From Lamellibrachia satsuma (Eukaryota > Annelida > Polychaeta > Sabellida > Siboglinidae): a stretch of 64,000 nt of DNA. Below the pieces are notes generated by a model. The model had not been told where the DNA came from. It was given only the letters and a program-made list of their open reading frames with translations, and ran no database searches. Positions 48,151-60,149 of this stretch are shown here, piece by piece. The position numbers and the translations under genes are program-made. The stretch is taken from the NCBI GenBank assembly GCA_033239005.1, contig BSQZ01000029.1, positions 4,070,001 through 4,134,000 on the forward strand. Reading direction: 5' to 3'. Numbering within the stretch: the first letter of the stretch is position 1; the number at the start of each line of letters is the position of its first letter.

Positions 48151-48600
48151 GGTTTATGTTCTCCACTCTAGAACGTTGTATCACATTTCGTCTGCAACAC
48201 AGTTACCGGTGACTATACTATGTAATACGGCTGTACAGGTCGGAAGTATGCACCTCTATGTTGAAGCACACCTATGTTTATTTCGGGCGACCTTAAGTCT
48301 CGGGGCATATAACTGCGTTCGCGGGACACGTTAATACGCATGACGGAAGTGCCGCGTCAGTGAGAGGCAGCAAAGCGTATGACACGAAGTTCTTGTCTGC
48401 AAGACTGAGTAAACACACTTATTGCAGCCACGTCCCGTTCCTACCTTCGTACACAGGGGCGACGACGTTGCCCAAGTGCAGAGAGCCTTCAGCAAACGAC
48501 AACGAGGGCCACGAGTCGACTGTCGACCCATTAAATGAACTGTTTGCAATGGTAATCGTACAGCGAAATCATAGCGGTTTACGTTTAGCATCCTATTAGC
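48150..48600. repeat. Interspersed repeat family member (copy 2)
   Basis: Counterpart of 2,360-2,815, with few differences. Confidence 0.6.
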
Positions 48601-48847
48601 TATCTCTGATCATACGTGTAAGATGAATTAAGGAGATTGTTAGTGGAATATATATGTTTTAACTATTCGATGGCAAGGCATATAGTACTTGCCATGTTTT
48701 AACCCCGAAAGTTTCAAATGATAGATGGCTAGTTAGCGTCATAGTAAGCTGCGTCGTGTAATTGCACTACTACGCCATAAAGAAATTGTTCACATGAGCA
48801 GTTCTGTCTCACTTACTGACTAGAAAGAAATGAATGCCTAGACTACG

Positions 48848-49153
48848 CTAACACGTCTTCGGGTAGCGCGTTCCATAAGAACGGCGACAGTACCGTTCAA
48901 AGTTGTGGCAGGGAACAGTTAGTAGCGCGCCGTCCACGGAACGAAGGGGACGGCGCGGCACATGTGGCGTGAACAGCGAGGCCAGGTACGCCGGCGTCCG
49001 GTCGTGAAGGGCGCGGAATACAAGAACGAGCAACTTGTACTCAAGGAGCCACTTCACCGGCATCCAGTGGAGTTGCTTTAGCGCTGCAATCATGCTACGC
49101 TGATCACCCCGCCTAATTCGTAGGATGACTCTGGCCGCCGAGTGCTGGGCCAA
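48848..49153 (-). pseudogene. Non-LTR retrotransposon RT C-terminal fragment (copy 2)
   Basis: 101 aa: QHSAARVILRIRRGDQRSMI, then LKQLHWMPVKWLLEYKLLVL, then FRALHDRTPAYL. Same as 3,017-3,361 but with a slightly earlier stop. Confidence 0.8.
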
Positions 49154-49388
49154 CTCAAGGCGGTGGAGTAAACGGTCTCATATTCCGTACAGCATAGCGT
49201 TGCTGTAGTCGACTCTGGAAGTATCTAATGCATGCACTAGACACTTGGTTGTACCGATCGTTAGTGTGTCACGTATGCGTGAAATTCGGTACAATTGGCA
49301 ATATTCACTCCGGCATGCATTTACGTATGCCGCCATCGAGATATCGGCGTCAATGACGAATCAAAGATGGATTTAGGCATTATATGCC

Positions 49389-49780
49389 TGTTGTTTAGGC
49401 ATTAGATGCCTTAGAATCAACTGTATAGCTGTGAGCAAAGGGAGGCGGTTGTACGTCACGTTAGATAAGTCTACACGCCAATGTGGTATATGTCCCTGCG
49501 GGAGTTTTGATAAGATATGTTTTAGGTTGAGTTTATGTTAGAACAGTTTTCTTTGTGTTAGGTTTATATGTCAGTAGAAGCTTGTACGATTAGATTTAAA
49601 CGGGTTAACCCTGGCCCGATTGTCAGAGGATCATAATATTATATTATATTACATAGGCCCAGGACTCTATTTGTTTCCTTGTAAATTAATTACTAACTGT
49701 TGTGTATGAAACGTTTATTTTTCTTTAACTTTAACTTGATTTTGTTGTATTGTTCACTAATGCAACAGTAGTTAAGGAGC
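49389..49780 (+). repeat. LTR-like direct repeat, copy 3
   Basis: Counterpart of 3,600-3,986, again preceded by a dyad TTTAGGCATTATATGCCT at 49,372. Confidence 0.6.
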
Positions 49781-49863
49781 ATGAGTGATACCCAAATGCT
49801 TTCCATGGGTAGATGGAAGTCTGCCGCATTCCGGCGCTGCTTACGTATTCCGATGCTCTAGAT
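49781..49863 (+). pseudogene. Tyrosine recombinase C-terminal fragment
   Basis: Reads MSDTQMLSMGRWKSAAFRRC followed by LRIPML and stop, the last 26 codons of a DIRS-group recombinase. The position of the catalytic Tyr is Cys (TGC). Confidence 0.75.
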
Positions 49864-49869
49864 TAATGT

Positions 49870-51740
49870 ACCTTAATATTATGCTTATACTAAAAAACGT
49901 AAAATCATAATATACATAAAATCAAATAAACAAATATAATAAAAACAGAGAATATTTAAAATGGTGGTGTAGCACTCAAATATTTGTGTAGTGACTTTTT
50001 GAAGCTTCCAACAGGCTGGCTGTTTTGATTGTCCTGTGGGAAGCAATTCCATAACGTCAAACCGGACAAACTAGTAGGACACAATAGTAGGCAGTTCTGG
50101 TTTTAGGTGGTTTTGGCTGTCAGGCATTTCTGGTATTATAGTAGTAACTATTTGGTGTAAACATATCACACAAATATTATGGTGCTAGACATTCATACAT
50201 TTGTACATTAAAATACATTTATGAAAATACCTTCTTTGTTGTAATGATAGCCATCATAGCTCTTTGAACACAGCGTTACTCTAGTGGGTGTATTAACAAG
50301 CTAAGTTAACTGATGTGACTCACAAGTATGTACAAAGTGCTTAGTCTGATTTTCTAATGAAATTTCTAATTTCTGTAGTATTGTGAGTCTAAGTATGTGC
50401 ATGGGACTTATCAGAGGTCACACAGTAGACAAGATGGTGATCTGCAATACCACCAGATACGACATCATGCTCCACTAATGCTCTCATAATCACATCAATT
50501 AAGGTAGGACTTGTGGGTGTTACTCTAGTGGGTTTGATAACGAGCTGGCTGGGTAACTCACAAGTATGTACAAATTGCTTAGTGTGATTGTTAATGGTTG
50601 TTTTAACAAATCACTATTGAGATCTCCATTGATGATAAACTCCTGTTTAGTGTCACTAAAATTATCATGTATTTTAGATATCTTATCAAACCAGTTTATC
50701 TTCTCATTAGGTGGTTTATATACGTAGGCAACAATAATTTTATGTTTATTTGGGAATGTAACTACTCCACAGATACCTTCAAGATGTTATGGTTCTAATT
50801 TTTCATCAAAGTTTACATCGTCACTAATATAGAGAACACATCCTCCTTCTGGCTTTTTACCCACTTTCTTCCTATCAGGTGGGAATATTCCATATCCGTC
50901 AATATCAAAGTTACTAGTGGGCACATCATTAGTGAGTTTTGTTTCACTTATGCCAATAATGCCAAAAGCCTTTCGCTGAAATTTAATTTAATCTTTCCGA
51001 TCCTCGACATCGATACCGTTTACATCAATATGAACAAAAGATAAACCAGAGACAGTGATAGGGTATAATATTGTCTATGTGTCTGTATCAATGCCAATGA
51101 TTAAGTATCTATCACTGCCATTAAACACATCACATTTTATGTTATTGATGTAATTGTTGTAATGTTCTTCCCTTTCACATCCTGAAATCATAAAGGGGAT
51201 GTCATAAGTTTCAAATACACAAAGCTCATGTTGGTTATTAACACAGGTTGGGTGCAGCCAAACATCACAAGTGTCACATTATAGACCACTTCCTTGCTGC
51301 AAACATGGAAGTCATTATCTGAGGGTCCTGGGTTAATCTGATTATCCCCCGCCGTTAATAACTTATAGTCCATGTAGGATGTGTAAGGTGGTTGCTCTCT
51401 GTATGGGTTTGGGTTTGGTCACATTTACCAGCTGTGGTGTAATACGTGTATCGTTGGTTTTGTTGTGTCCAAGACTACATGCTTCATTGACCTCTTTCAT
51501 TTGCCTACATGCAAAGAGGTTTAAGGCAACTATAGCCCAGGTGGTGCACAGTAAGGTGAGGGGTCTAATCCCCAATAGCTTTTTGTTTCTAATTCTGGTA
51601 GACTTTGAAAACAAGTGGAAATATCCAGGTCTTGTTCTCCATGTACATATATCAACTCCCATTTTGGTGCAGTCGGTCCGCAACCATTCACACATCATCT
51701 GATCACAAATGTAACAATTCCTAGGTTATCAAATACTATA
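49870..51740 (-). pseudogene. CR1-like element with PHD finger, minus-strand copy
   Basis: Direct counterpart of 4,076-6,060. The leader frame is at 51,698-51,363 (hydrophobic stretch LLGIRPLTLLCTTWAIVALN), the 2A-like DNQINPGP lies near 51,340, the PHD finger is shortened by a deletion, and endonuclease blocks follow with stops. Confidence 0.72.
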
Positions 51741-51924
51741 AAATCGTAGGTTTGATGTTTTACGAATGGTTAAACCATCACGCGCTGCAGAAACGGACGA
51801 TATGTTTACATCCGCTGTGTTGTGGTTCTTACTAGTTTACGGGGCAGTCTACAGCCCGGCGAGTATTTCGTAATAGCATCGTTGGCAGACCGGGCTGCTA
51901 CGCACTGATGCGCACCTAAAGATG

Positions 51925-52500
51925 TTTTATCCGCTCGGAAAACAGGTCATTCATCGACACCTGCCTGGCGACAGAGCATTCTAACAGCGCGGATCGATCT
52001 TGCCATGCGTGCTGCAGATTGTCATAACAGCTTCAAGAAGCAGCTTAAGAGTCTTCTTTTTAAAGGCGCCTCCCACCTGTCTTTCTCAAAATCAACGATG
52101 CTTATTTTTTACCATCGCCAATCGGTCACGCGCGGTGCGTTGTGTCACGGTAGTCAGAGCGGGACAGGGTTTAAGTGCAGAGAGTTCGCACAAAAATTAT
52201 GTACGCAGGCCGTCCCCCCGGGGGGAGGGTGAGCACTCCACTTTGGGGGCCGCCACGACTGACCTTTCAGAGGTCGCCCGCTGGTATGGAGTATCATGGT
52301 GCGATCTGATCGGACCAGCGGCAAATGCCCGATACTCAGACGTTTAGGTCCCACCGCCTATGCACCAATTTGGGAGGCCCGCTTAGGCTCCGACCGGCCT
52401 TTCTCGTAAAATTAAACCCTGGAGGGGCCAATGCACCGGCGCGTCGGTACCCGGGCTCTACTGGTGTTAGACGGAACCATTTAGACATGTCTCTAGTTGA
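51925..52500. other. Second CR1-like 3' end and GC-rich block
   Basis: The plus strand 51,925-52,070 matches the C-terminal piece at 6,690-6,840 (AWRQSILTARIDLAMRAADC). 52,080-52,500 matches the GC-rich block at 6,900-7,350. The TA tract at its end is only TATATATA. Confidence 0.55.
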
Positions 52501-53887
52501 GTATATATATGACGTACCTATTGCATGATGTACGGTCACAATAATTGTCAGTGACTGAAGATCGGCGAAATAGGCTGATGTGGTCAATCTTGTATTGGGA
52601 CTTATTGTAAGGTTCACTTGTTAAAAAGTAGACAGAATAGAAAGGTCCCCGAACCCTGCCGATCCTGCCACAGGGGGACACAGAGTGAGCTGCCACTTTA
52701 TCGAACCTGTGGTAGAGGCAAGCTTCGTCACAGACTTCTCGCCAAAGAGAAGAAAGTAAGAAAGCACCTCCCTCCAGCTCGCGTTGCTGGTAAAGGTAAC
52801 GCTCACACACGTCAGAAGGAAGCTTTTGTTCTTTCAAGCCTATAGGAGATGGAAGCTTTTTATCAGGGAGCCAGACTTCCTTCTGCGCCTCAACTTGGAC
52901 TAGTTGCGCAGATATAAACATGAAGATTCTGTGCGCTAGTGATCCGCAGGTTACCTATAATCCATCATTAGTTGTACAAGCCACCCAATGCATTGTCAAT
53001 ATACCATCCTCGAGAACTGACCGAACTGAGTCATTGAATACGTTCTACATACAACGTTTCAATGCAGTCACAAGCCAAAGAAAAGGGTTCGCATAAGCAT
53101 AATGATGATTATATTGAATTTTGGGCTGTTATGTTATTTATCCATAAAAACGCAATAATGTGATAACGTGATAATTGTTAAATCGTTAACACTTTTTATA
53201 ATGTGAAGAGAATTAATAGTGAGAATGTTCCCAGTCAAGCGGGATTGTGCTTGCATTGTCCACGGTTTCATAATCTTGGTGGTATGCTAGATCAAAAATC
53301 CACTACATCTTTACGAAACTGAAACGTGAACTACTCCACAAATGTTTTCCTTTTGTTTTTGAAATATATATATTTTAATGACAACTCATATCCCAGAAAT
53401 AGGGTGATTATCGATTCACCAAGGAAATGTCGGGTTCACCTGATGTGAACAAAATGTTGTCAATTACTTTCTAGGAAAGTTTTCACGTATATCAAAATTT
53501 ATTTGGTAACATCGTCGTATAAAATAAAATAATTTTTTCAGGTTATACAGCGGGTAGTCGTGTTGATATACACTCAACGGTCACAAATGTATGGTTAAGG
53601 TGTATGGACTCTCTGACCGAGTCAACCGTGTGCTATCCATTAGGATAATGCCTGATAATAAAATTAATCGATTGGTCTAGAGCATTTACCGTGCAGAGGT
53701 GGATAACATTGATAACCCCTGCTGTGAGTGATATGCTGACGCTTCTCGTTGGCTGGTGCTGCAGTTTTCCGGACTTTTTAGACCAACGACAAGAGGTCTT
53801 AATACAGGTTATTAGGTTGGCCCGGCAGTAATGGCAAATTGTGAATTGTAATGTTGTGATGAATCGTGGAGTAGACGAACAACACGT
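52501..53887. other. Shortened ORF block and AT-rich spacer start
   Basis: 52,618-52,850 keeps the Cys-rich [20 protein letters not shown] frame, with one Cys lost. The rest matches 8,290-9,285. No intact gene. Confidence 0.45.
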
Positions 53888-54125
53888 TTACAGGGGTAGG
53901 AAATGAACGAGTACTTCCAACTATTAACTTGCCGTTATATAATGGGAATAACACTATCTTTATTGATGTCAATCGAGTGTTAACAGCCAAGTGACAGACA
54001 CTCCTGCCTTCGACACACCTGACTGTCATCTTGTAGAAGACACTCTCGTTACACTAACAACATTGCATTATTTCCTAAGCACTGAACAAGTGTCCAGTTT
54101 GTCATCACAGACAATTATCAGAATA

Positions 54126-54263
54126 ATGAATTCGTCCAAAGAAAGTAGATCAAATAAACTAGAAGAGCGCGATGAATATGCATCCTTGGAACAGGTGAAC
54201 ACAGAAAAAGGAAAGGAAGATGATACGGTGGATAAGGACGACGAAAATAAGAGCAGATCCTAG
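54126..54263 (+). CDS. Small highly charged ORF (copy 2, hypothetical)
   Basis: 45 codons, MNSSKESRSNKLEERDEYAS ... DDENKSRS. The same frame as 9,690-9,839, with in-frame length differences. Longer open frame upstream to 53,991. Confidence 0.3.
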   Translation: MNSSKESRSNKLEERDEYASLEQVNTEKGKEDDTVDKDDENKSRS

Positions 54264-54448
54264 TCAGAGAAGTAGACAGAGAAAGATGTCGACTTGAACA
54301 CAATTATATATAGTTAAAAATGTAACATTTTCACATTGAGCGGCTTGAAATATATACGCACTTTTCCTTGGACAGGAGTCACATTCTACAAGTAACGCAA
54401 AATTATACACTTTTCAAGTAGAAGGAGTACAAGCAGATGGGTCTTTAG

Positions 54449-54701
54449 TGTTCGAGTGATTATAAATAAACTGTTTGCAAAACACTAAAAGTCGTTTGTT
54501 GTGATCAACGAAATATCAATAGAAAAGAACACAACACCTGTAGTAATTCACATATATAATGTAGCGTAACATGCTACCGTAATAAACATAATTAACGATA
54601 ACATAGAATCACTTGGCGAGAACACGTCGTTACGGATGATAACAATCAATGCTCTACTGGTCACTTCCGGTACATCTGTCCTTGTAGACGTCGGCGCCAC
54701 A
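54449..54701 (-). repeat. Solo-side LTR of a Ty3/gypsy element, 253 bp
   Basis: Bounded by TGT and ACA on the plus strand (TGTTCGAGTG ... GGCGCCACA), which is TGT..ACA on the minus strand too. On the minus strand it is immediately preceded by a purine-rich AAGCTCTGGGGGGAGGTTC, a good polypurine tract, and by the integrase end. This makes it the 3' LTR. Confidence 0.75.
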
Positions 54702-54730
54702 GAACCTCCCCCCAGAGCTTGAGTACGGGT

Positions 54731-55178
54731 TCAAGGTCGATATCGAACTGGTACCCGTACAACTCGGCCACCTCTAGTAGTAGGTAGCTGTGGTGGAAGA
54801 GCTCCTATAATATCAGTGTCTAGGAACGCCGGTTTCAGTCGGTCAATGGATACAGTTTCATGTCGGCCGTTGTAATCCAAGACGAAGAACTTCTCGTTCC
54901 GTTGAAGGATGAGAAACGGGCCATCGTACGGTCGCTGCAGAGGGGTGCGATGTGCATCATGTCGAACGAATACGTGTGTCGCTGATGTCAACGCAGTGGG
55001 AACAGCAGTTCTGTGTGAACCATGATGTTCCGGAATGGTAGGTCGCAAATATCGCATAGCAGTGCGCAGACGTGGGAGGAACGCGGCTGGATCGTCTACG
55101 TGTCCAGCGGGTAGTTGTTCGAAGAACTGTCCAGGTAAACGCAGTGGCATACCAAACACTAGTTCGGCCGAGGAATCA
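54731..55178 (-). pseudogene. Ty3/gypsy integrase C-terminal end
   Basis: SSAELVFGMPLRLPGQFFEQ, then ATHVFVRHDAHRTPLQRPYD, GPFLILQRNEKFFVLDYNGR, HETVSIDRLKPAFL. This is the end of a gypsy integrase, including the chromatin-side GPY/F-type module (YDGPF) and the DRLKPA block. The 5' part is missing: similarity begins at the SSAE codons at about 55,178, exactly where the sequence shared with copy 1 resumes. It ends RVPVRYRP and stop just before the polypurine tract. Confidence 0.88.
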
Positions 55179-55690
55179 CCAGTAAATGCAAACAATTACA
55201 TATTTCACTTATCACAAATAAATGTCCCTATTTATTCAAATAAATTAGTTTTGTGCTGGGAACGGGTCTTATGATTACCTGCAACCGTTAGCAGCAACGA
55301 TCCTTAAAGGTTTTTTTCCATTTTGGGGGTTATTTCGGGACCTATCAGACAATGTGTCAGTACCACAACACTAACAAAATAGCTAATAAAAGTAATTAGA
55401 CAAATTATTTTCTTTTTCTTCTTGTCTATGTGATTTGTATAACCATGCAATTCTGAATAATTTGTATTCTTTTCTTTTTGTCTGGTAAACTTACCTTTTT
55501 CATTTTATGAAGTGTTCAGGTCAAATTATGCGGCATTGTACCAAGATAACAACTTAGCACTTCAGATATTTTCTTATGAAAAACGAAACTGTTTTCAAAA
55601 ACAAAAGCCCATTCAAAATTCCTCAAATAATTACTGCTAATTAGCACTTTAGCTTAAATGGTAATATAGAAATTTGGGTTTATTTGCAAT

Positions 55691-55846
55691 GTTACGGGAC
55701 TGACAGAGGTGTTACGGGACTGACATAGGTGTTACGGGACTGACAAAGGTGTTACGGGACTGACAGAGGTGTTACGGGACTGACGTATAATTTCGGGACT
55801 GACATTTCGTTTCGGGACTGACTTTTGTCAGTCCCGAAACGAAATG
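55691..55846. repeat. Iteron-like array plus perfect 20-bp hairpin (copy 2)
   Basis: Five 20-bp units start at 55,691, 55,711, 55,731, 55,751 and 55,771 (GTTACGGGACTGAC plus a variable tail). A TTTCGGGACTGAC core follows, then the stem: 55,803-55,822 pairs perfectly with 55,827-55,846 around TTTT. The core GGGACTGAC is shared by every unit and the stem. Copy 1 has fewer units and one stem mismatch. Confidence 0.95.
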
Positions 55847-57344
55847 ACATTACTAGGTAAGCAGATTAAAAGTAATGGAAACAATGAATAAATATATTTA
55901 GTCTTTGATATGTTATCAACATCAGACACTTAATACATCATATAATTAGGATACATGTATTTCAGAAGATTAAGCAAACTGGTTGGAATGTGGCATCAGT
56001 TTTTAAAATGTTAAGAAGTTCATATGTGGTGACCTTACGAATATCGTAGAAAACCACAATGTGTCAAATGTGTCCAATCTTGCTCAAGGTTCGCATTACA
56101 ATATACATGTCCAACGAAAAGCATAACAATGTATATACACGTTGAAGTCGAAAATATAAACACAATAAACACATAATTCACAAGTTATCATCATTATATC
56201 TGGGCAAATTTGATAATGCTTTTTGCTGATGTAACTGGGGATGGTTCCGGTATTAGTCACTTCCGACAGGTGATTCGACGAGGCTTGGTTACGACAATTT
56301 GATTTCGGTGTTGAAGTCAAAGTATAATTCTTTAACGTATAAGGTGGCGTATGGAAATCAAGCCGTTCGTGTCGTATCTTATCAGCTAGAACAATGAAAG
56401 CAGTCACATAAACGATAACATTTAACAAGCCTGAAACATTTGAAATGACCCGAAATCCTGTTATATGTGAAAATGTTATATTTTCTTATAAAGTCGTGCC
56501 ATGTTTGGTTAAAATCAAGCAATTATATGGATATGAATTTGAAAATAAACTCATTAGTACATTTTAAAGAGACAGTAAGCAGGCTTCGTTTGTTCGCAAT
56601 GCTCTGGAAATCTAGTGTACATGATCTATGATTAATCAAGTGTCAAAATGGACCTATTATGTTACTGGTTTTCAGCTAATATTACGGGTAAAATCATGGA
56701 TTATACTTGGCTGTCAAACAAAAATAATGACTTGAAAAGCAGGAGTTTTCCATAGTGTGTCTACATATATATTGTGCCGAAACGTGCTATAAAATTTGAC
56801 ACTTTCTAAAAAATTATTTGGGATAAGACCACAGTTGACCTTCCTGTTTATTGTTTCACAAGCAATAATATAGGGCGTATTACATTGTTATATGTGAATT
56901 TAAACAATTCATATGATATGACATCAGAGCATTTGAGCAGGCATATTCAAGGGTTTCTTTTTAGAAATGCATATTTTAAAGAGTTTAACAGGCGGGGGGG
57001 ATTTAAGGGAATTCTTCTGTTATAGGTCACTTGGGCATATGAATACATGGTTAGTTTTGTAAAAAAATTTGCGGGTATCCGTAGAGTTACACCATTAATC
57101 ATCCCCCCCTCTTGTGTATAGGGGGCCCCTATACACAAGAGCGATAAGCCAGTGAAGCCTGCCGTGAAGTAGGCATAGACCACTGGCCGGCATTTCATTG
57201 CACGGCAGAAACAGTTGCATCCACTGCATGACACATAGGGTAGTACTGTGTATAGTATGAACATAGCATGTTACAAATAGTTGTCTAACATATGTATGTA
57301 AGTATGCAAGTAAATAAAACATTTATTTCCTCCTCACCATCATC
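55847..57344. other. AT-rich spacer with left arm of a nested inverted repeat
   Basis: Matches 10,569-12,644. 56,870-57,068 is the left arm of an inverted repeat whose right arm is 57,943-58,150. The minus-strand frame 56,428-56,096 (110 codons) has no recognised domain. Confidence 0.5.
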
Positions 57345-57611
57345 ATGTACAATAAAAGGGAAACAAAAGCAATGAAGATGAGGTGGCTACCAGAGAAGTA
57401 TAAGGGTGGTTCTAGGTATTTGTGTTATAAGTGTGGGAAGTTGGGCTGTTCATACTGCAGTGAACATCGTGCATTAGTGTTAAACTCTCAAAGATATAAA
57501 CATTTTGAAAGTTTGCAGGAAATAGTTGTGGGACAACGAATATGGTTATTTCCTGGCTTACAGCTGTACGAATCGACAGAAGACAGGATCTACATTTTTG
57601 TGCAAAGGTAA
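57345..57611 (+). CDS. Hypothetical Cys/His-rich protein, 88 aa
   Basis: Open frame from ATG with a basic N-terminus (MYNKRETKAMKMRWLPEKYK), then CYKCGKLGCSYCSEH, a compact C-x2-C-x4-C-x2-C-x2-H pattern that could bind zinc, then VVGQRIWLFPGLQLYESTED. It lies between the arms of the nested inverted repeat 56,870/58,150, so it may be the remaining end of a transposase or other element protein. Copy 1 (12,645-12,895) is frameshifted. I do not recognise the family. Confidence 0.4.
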   Translation: MYNKRETKAMKMRWLPEKYKGGSRYLCYKCGKLGCSYCSEHRALVLNSQRYKHFESLQEIVVGQRIWLFPGLQLYESTEDRIYIFVQR

Positions 57612-58477
57612 GGATCCTCATTTGTAGAAAAATAGTTTAGTTGACTGTCAGCATGAACATGCATGGATAGTTGACCAATCCCATGCTCGCTTCACTGACA
57701 TGGATGGCGATTCGTATCAAAAGGCCCGCTCTTCGACTTCAGGGGACAGACCACAGTAGAGTATTGCATTGGTGGCCATGTTAACGTTTTATCTGATTAT
57801 AAGAAAACCTGACCATCAAAAATTCTGAAACTTTTTTTACAGCAACTGCCATCATCTCACTGACGTGCGCACCAGCTTTTTATAAAAATCACATACCTCC
57901 AGCTCTTTAAAAATGCCCCCACGTGCGATGCCCGTCAATATTTACAAAAATAGCCATGTATTCATGCGCCCACGTGGCCCATAGTAGAAACATTCCCATA
58001 AATCCCTCCATCAGTTAAATTCTTAAAAAATGCACCGTTTCACAGCCAATAGCTTCTACAAACAAACCTGTGAATATTCCTGCTCAAAGGCCCCCATGTC
58101 ACATAATATGAATTCATTAACTTCCCATTTCACAATTTCATACGCCCTATATTCGTGTTTTTACCCCTGTAGACCGTGCGCTCTTCGGCAGAGGAAGGCC
58201 GGCTTTTCAGCTACAGGCAGTACACTTTTTAGCAGCCGACGGCCCGCTCTTCGACGACTGACGGTACGCTCTCCTTCAGCGGACGAGACGTTCTTCGGTT
58301 ACAAACGGCACGACTGCCGAAATGAGACGTCAAAAGGCGACAACATTCCGTTCACGGCGACCGGGAAATCATATCCGTCTCCCGTGTAAAGACAGGCGGT
58401 AACGGGGACACGCCGCCACACAAAGGGCAGGCCTAATGAAAGGTTTGTGAGAATGCAGAAACTCGACTGTGAGGGTG
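57612..58477. other. Repeat fragments and nested right arm
   Basis: Includes the shortened GC-rich repeat (57,668-57,775), the right arm of the nested inverted repeat (57,943-58,150, only in copy 2), and the short conserved frame ending at 58,389. Confidence 0.5.
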
Positions 58478-58533
58478 TTTAGGCATTAGATGCCTCACAA
58501 TCAAATGTGATGTTTTTAGGCATTTATCTGCCT
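58478..58533. repeat. Pair of dyad motifs TTTAGGCAT..ATGCCT (copy 2)
   Basis: TTTAGGCATTAGATGCCT at 58,478-58,495 and TTTAGGCATTTATCTGCCT at 58,515-58,533, as at 14,178-14,234. Confidence 0.75.
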
Positions 58534-59005
58534 AAGATTTAATTAAAACAGATAATGATTGTCATGTTTGCAGTTTTATGGATAAATAACATAACAGCCC
58601 AAAATTCAATCTAATCATCATTATGCTTATGCGAACCCTTTCTTTGGCTTGTGACTGCATTGAAACGTTGTATGTAGAACGTATTCAATGACTCAGTTCG
58701 GTCAGTTCTCGAGGATGGTATATTGACAATGCATTGGGTGGCTAGTACAACTAATGATGGATTATAGTTAACCTGCGGGTCACTAGCGCACAGAACCTTT
58801 ATATTTATATCTGCGCAGCTAGCCCAAGTTGAGGCGCAGAAGGACGTCTGGCTCCCTGAAAAAAAGCTTGCATCTCCTATAGGCTTGAAAGAACAAAAGC
58901 TTCCTTCCGACGTGGGTGTGCGTTACCTTTACCAGCAAGGCGAGATGGAGGGAGATGCTTAGGATGGTATATTGACAGGCCGCAAGCAGCTCTCGCTTTT
59001 TAGCA

Positions 59006-59520
59006 TCAGTTACTTTGCGTCTCGGCCACCGGGACGACTGGGACAGTCTCCTCTTTAAGCAGTTGATCTAGAAGTTCGTCACAGTCCATCTTTTCTAAGA
59101 CAACTCGATTCTTTGATGCTACCATGCCAGCCCGCCTTCTGTGTTTAAAATATTCGTAGGCCCCCACCCCAGGACACCCAAAAGACACCTGAAATGCTAC
59201 GCGGCTCTTGGAATATGGAGGTCAGAAACCGGTAAACAATTCGTTCTCATTCCGGAGGGCACGTGCGCGTTGTGCACGCGTCATCTCAGGTGTACGCACC
59301 ACCCGACCTGGCGGGGTTATACACACTACACGATCTGTCTCTAAATGGGCGTTTGTTTTACAAGAAGCTGCCGCATTACCAGTCTGAAGTTCTCTCTTGC
59401 TTTCTTCTCTTTGGCGAGAAGCTTGCCTCTACCACAGGCTCGACAAAGTGGCAGCTCAATCTGTGTCCCCCTGTGGCAGGATCGGCAGGGTTCGGGGAGC
59501 TATCTATCCTGGCTAATTTT
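59006..59520 (-). pseudogene. Unrecognised ORF block, right arm of copy 2
   Basis: The minus frame 59,188-59,006 ends EKMDCDELLDQLLKEETVPV like the other copies. The upstream Cys-rich segment is broken by frame changes. Confidence 0.38.
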
Positions 59521-60149
59521 TAACAAGTGAACCTTACAATAAGTCCCAATACAAGATTGACCACATAAACCTATTTCGCTGATCTTCAGTCACTGACAAT
59601 TATTGTGACCGTACATCGTGCAATAGGTACCTCATATATATACTCTACTAGAGACATGTCTAAATGGTTCCTTCTAACACCAGTAGAGCCCGGGTACCGA
59701 CGCGCCGGTGCATTGGCCCCTCCAGGGTTTAGTTTTACGAGAAAGGCCGGTCGGAGCGGCGGCGGGCCTCCCAAATTGGTGCATAGGCGGTGGGGCCTAA
59801 ACGTCTGAGTATCGGGCCTTTGCCGCTGGTCCGATCAGATCGCTCCATGATGCTCCATACCAGCGGGCGACCTCTGAAAGGTCCGTCGGGGCGCCCCCAA
59901 AGTGGACTGCACACCCCCCCCCCGGGGGGACGGCCGGCGTACATAATTTTTGTGCGAGCGCTCTGCACTTAAACCCTGTCCCGCTCTGACTACCGTGACA
60001 CAACGCACCGCGCGTGACCGATTGCCGATGGTAAAAAATAAGCATCGATGACTTTGAGAAAGACTGGTGGGAGGCGCCCTGGGCGCTGGTAGAGGGAGGC
60101 AAGAGGGAGGAGACTCTGGTCTGTTCGGTACCCATGCTACTAATGTTCT

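Larger units (their letters stand above)
49864..53150. repeat. Large inverted repeat 2, left arm
   Basis: Reverse-complementary to 58,585-63,172 with indels. It lacks the 124-bp units, most of the unrecognised ORF pair (a deletion joins AAGAAAGTAAGAAAGCACC to CTCCAGCTCGCG at about 52,765) and the long TA tract. Confidence 0.85.
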
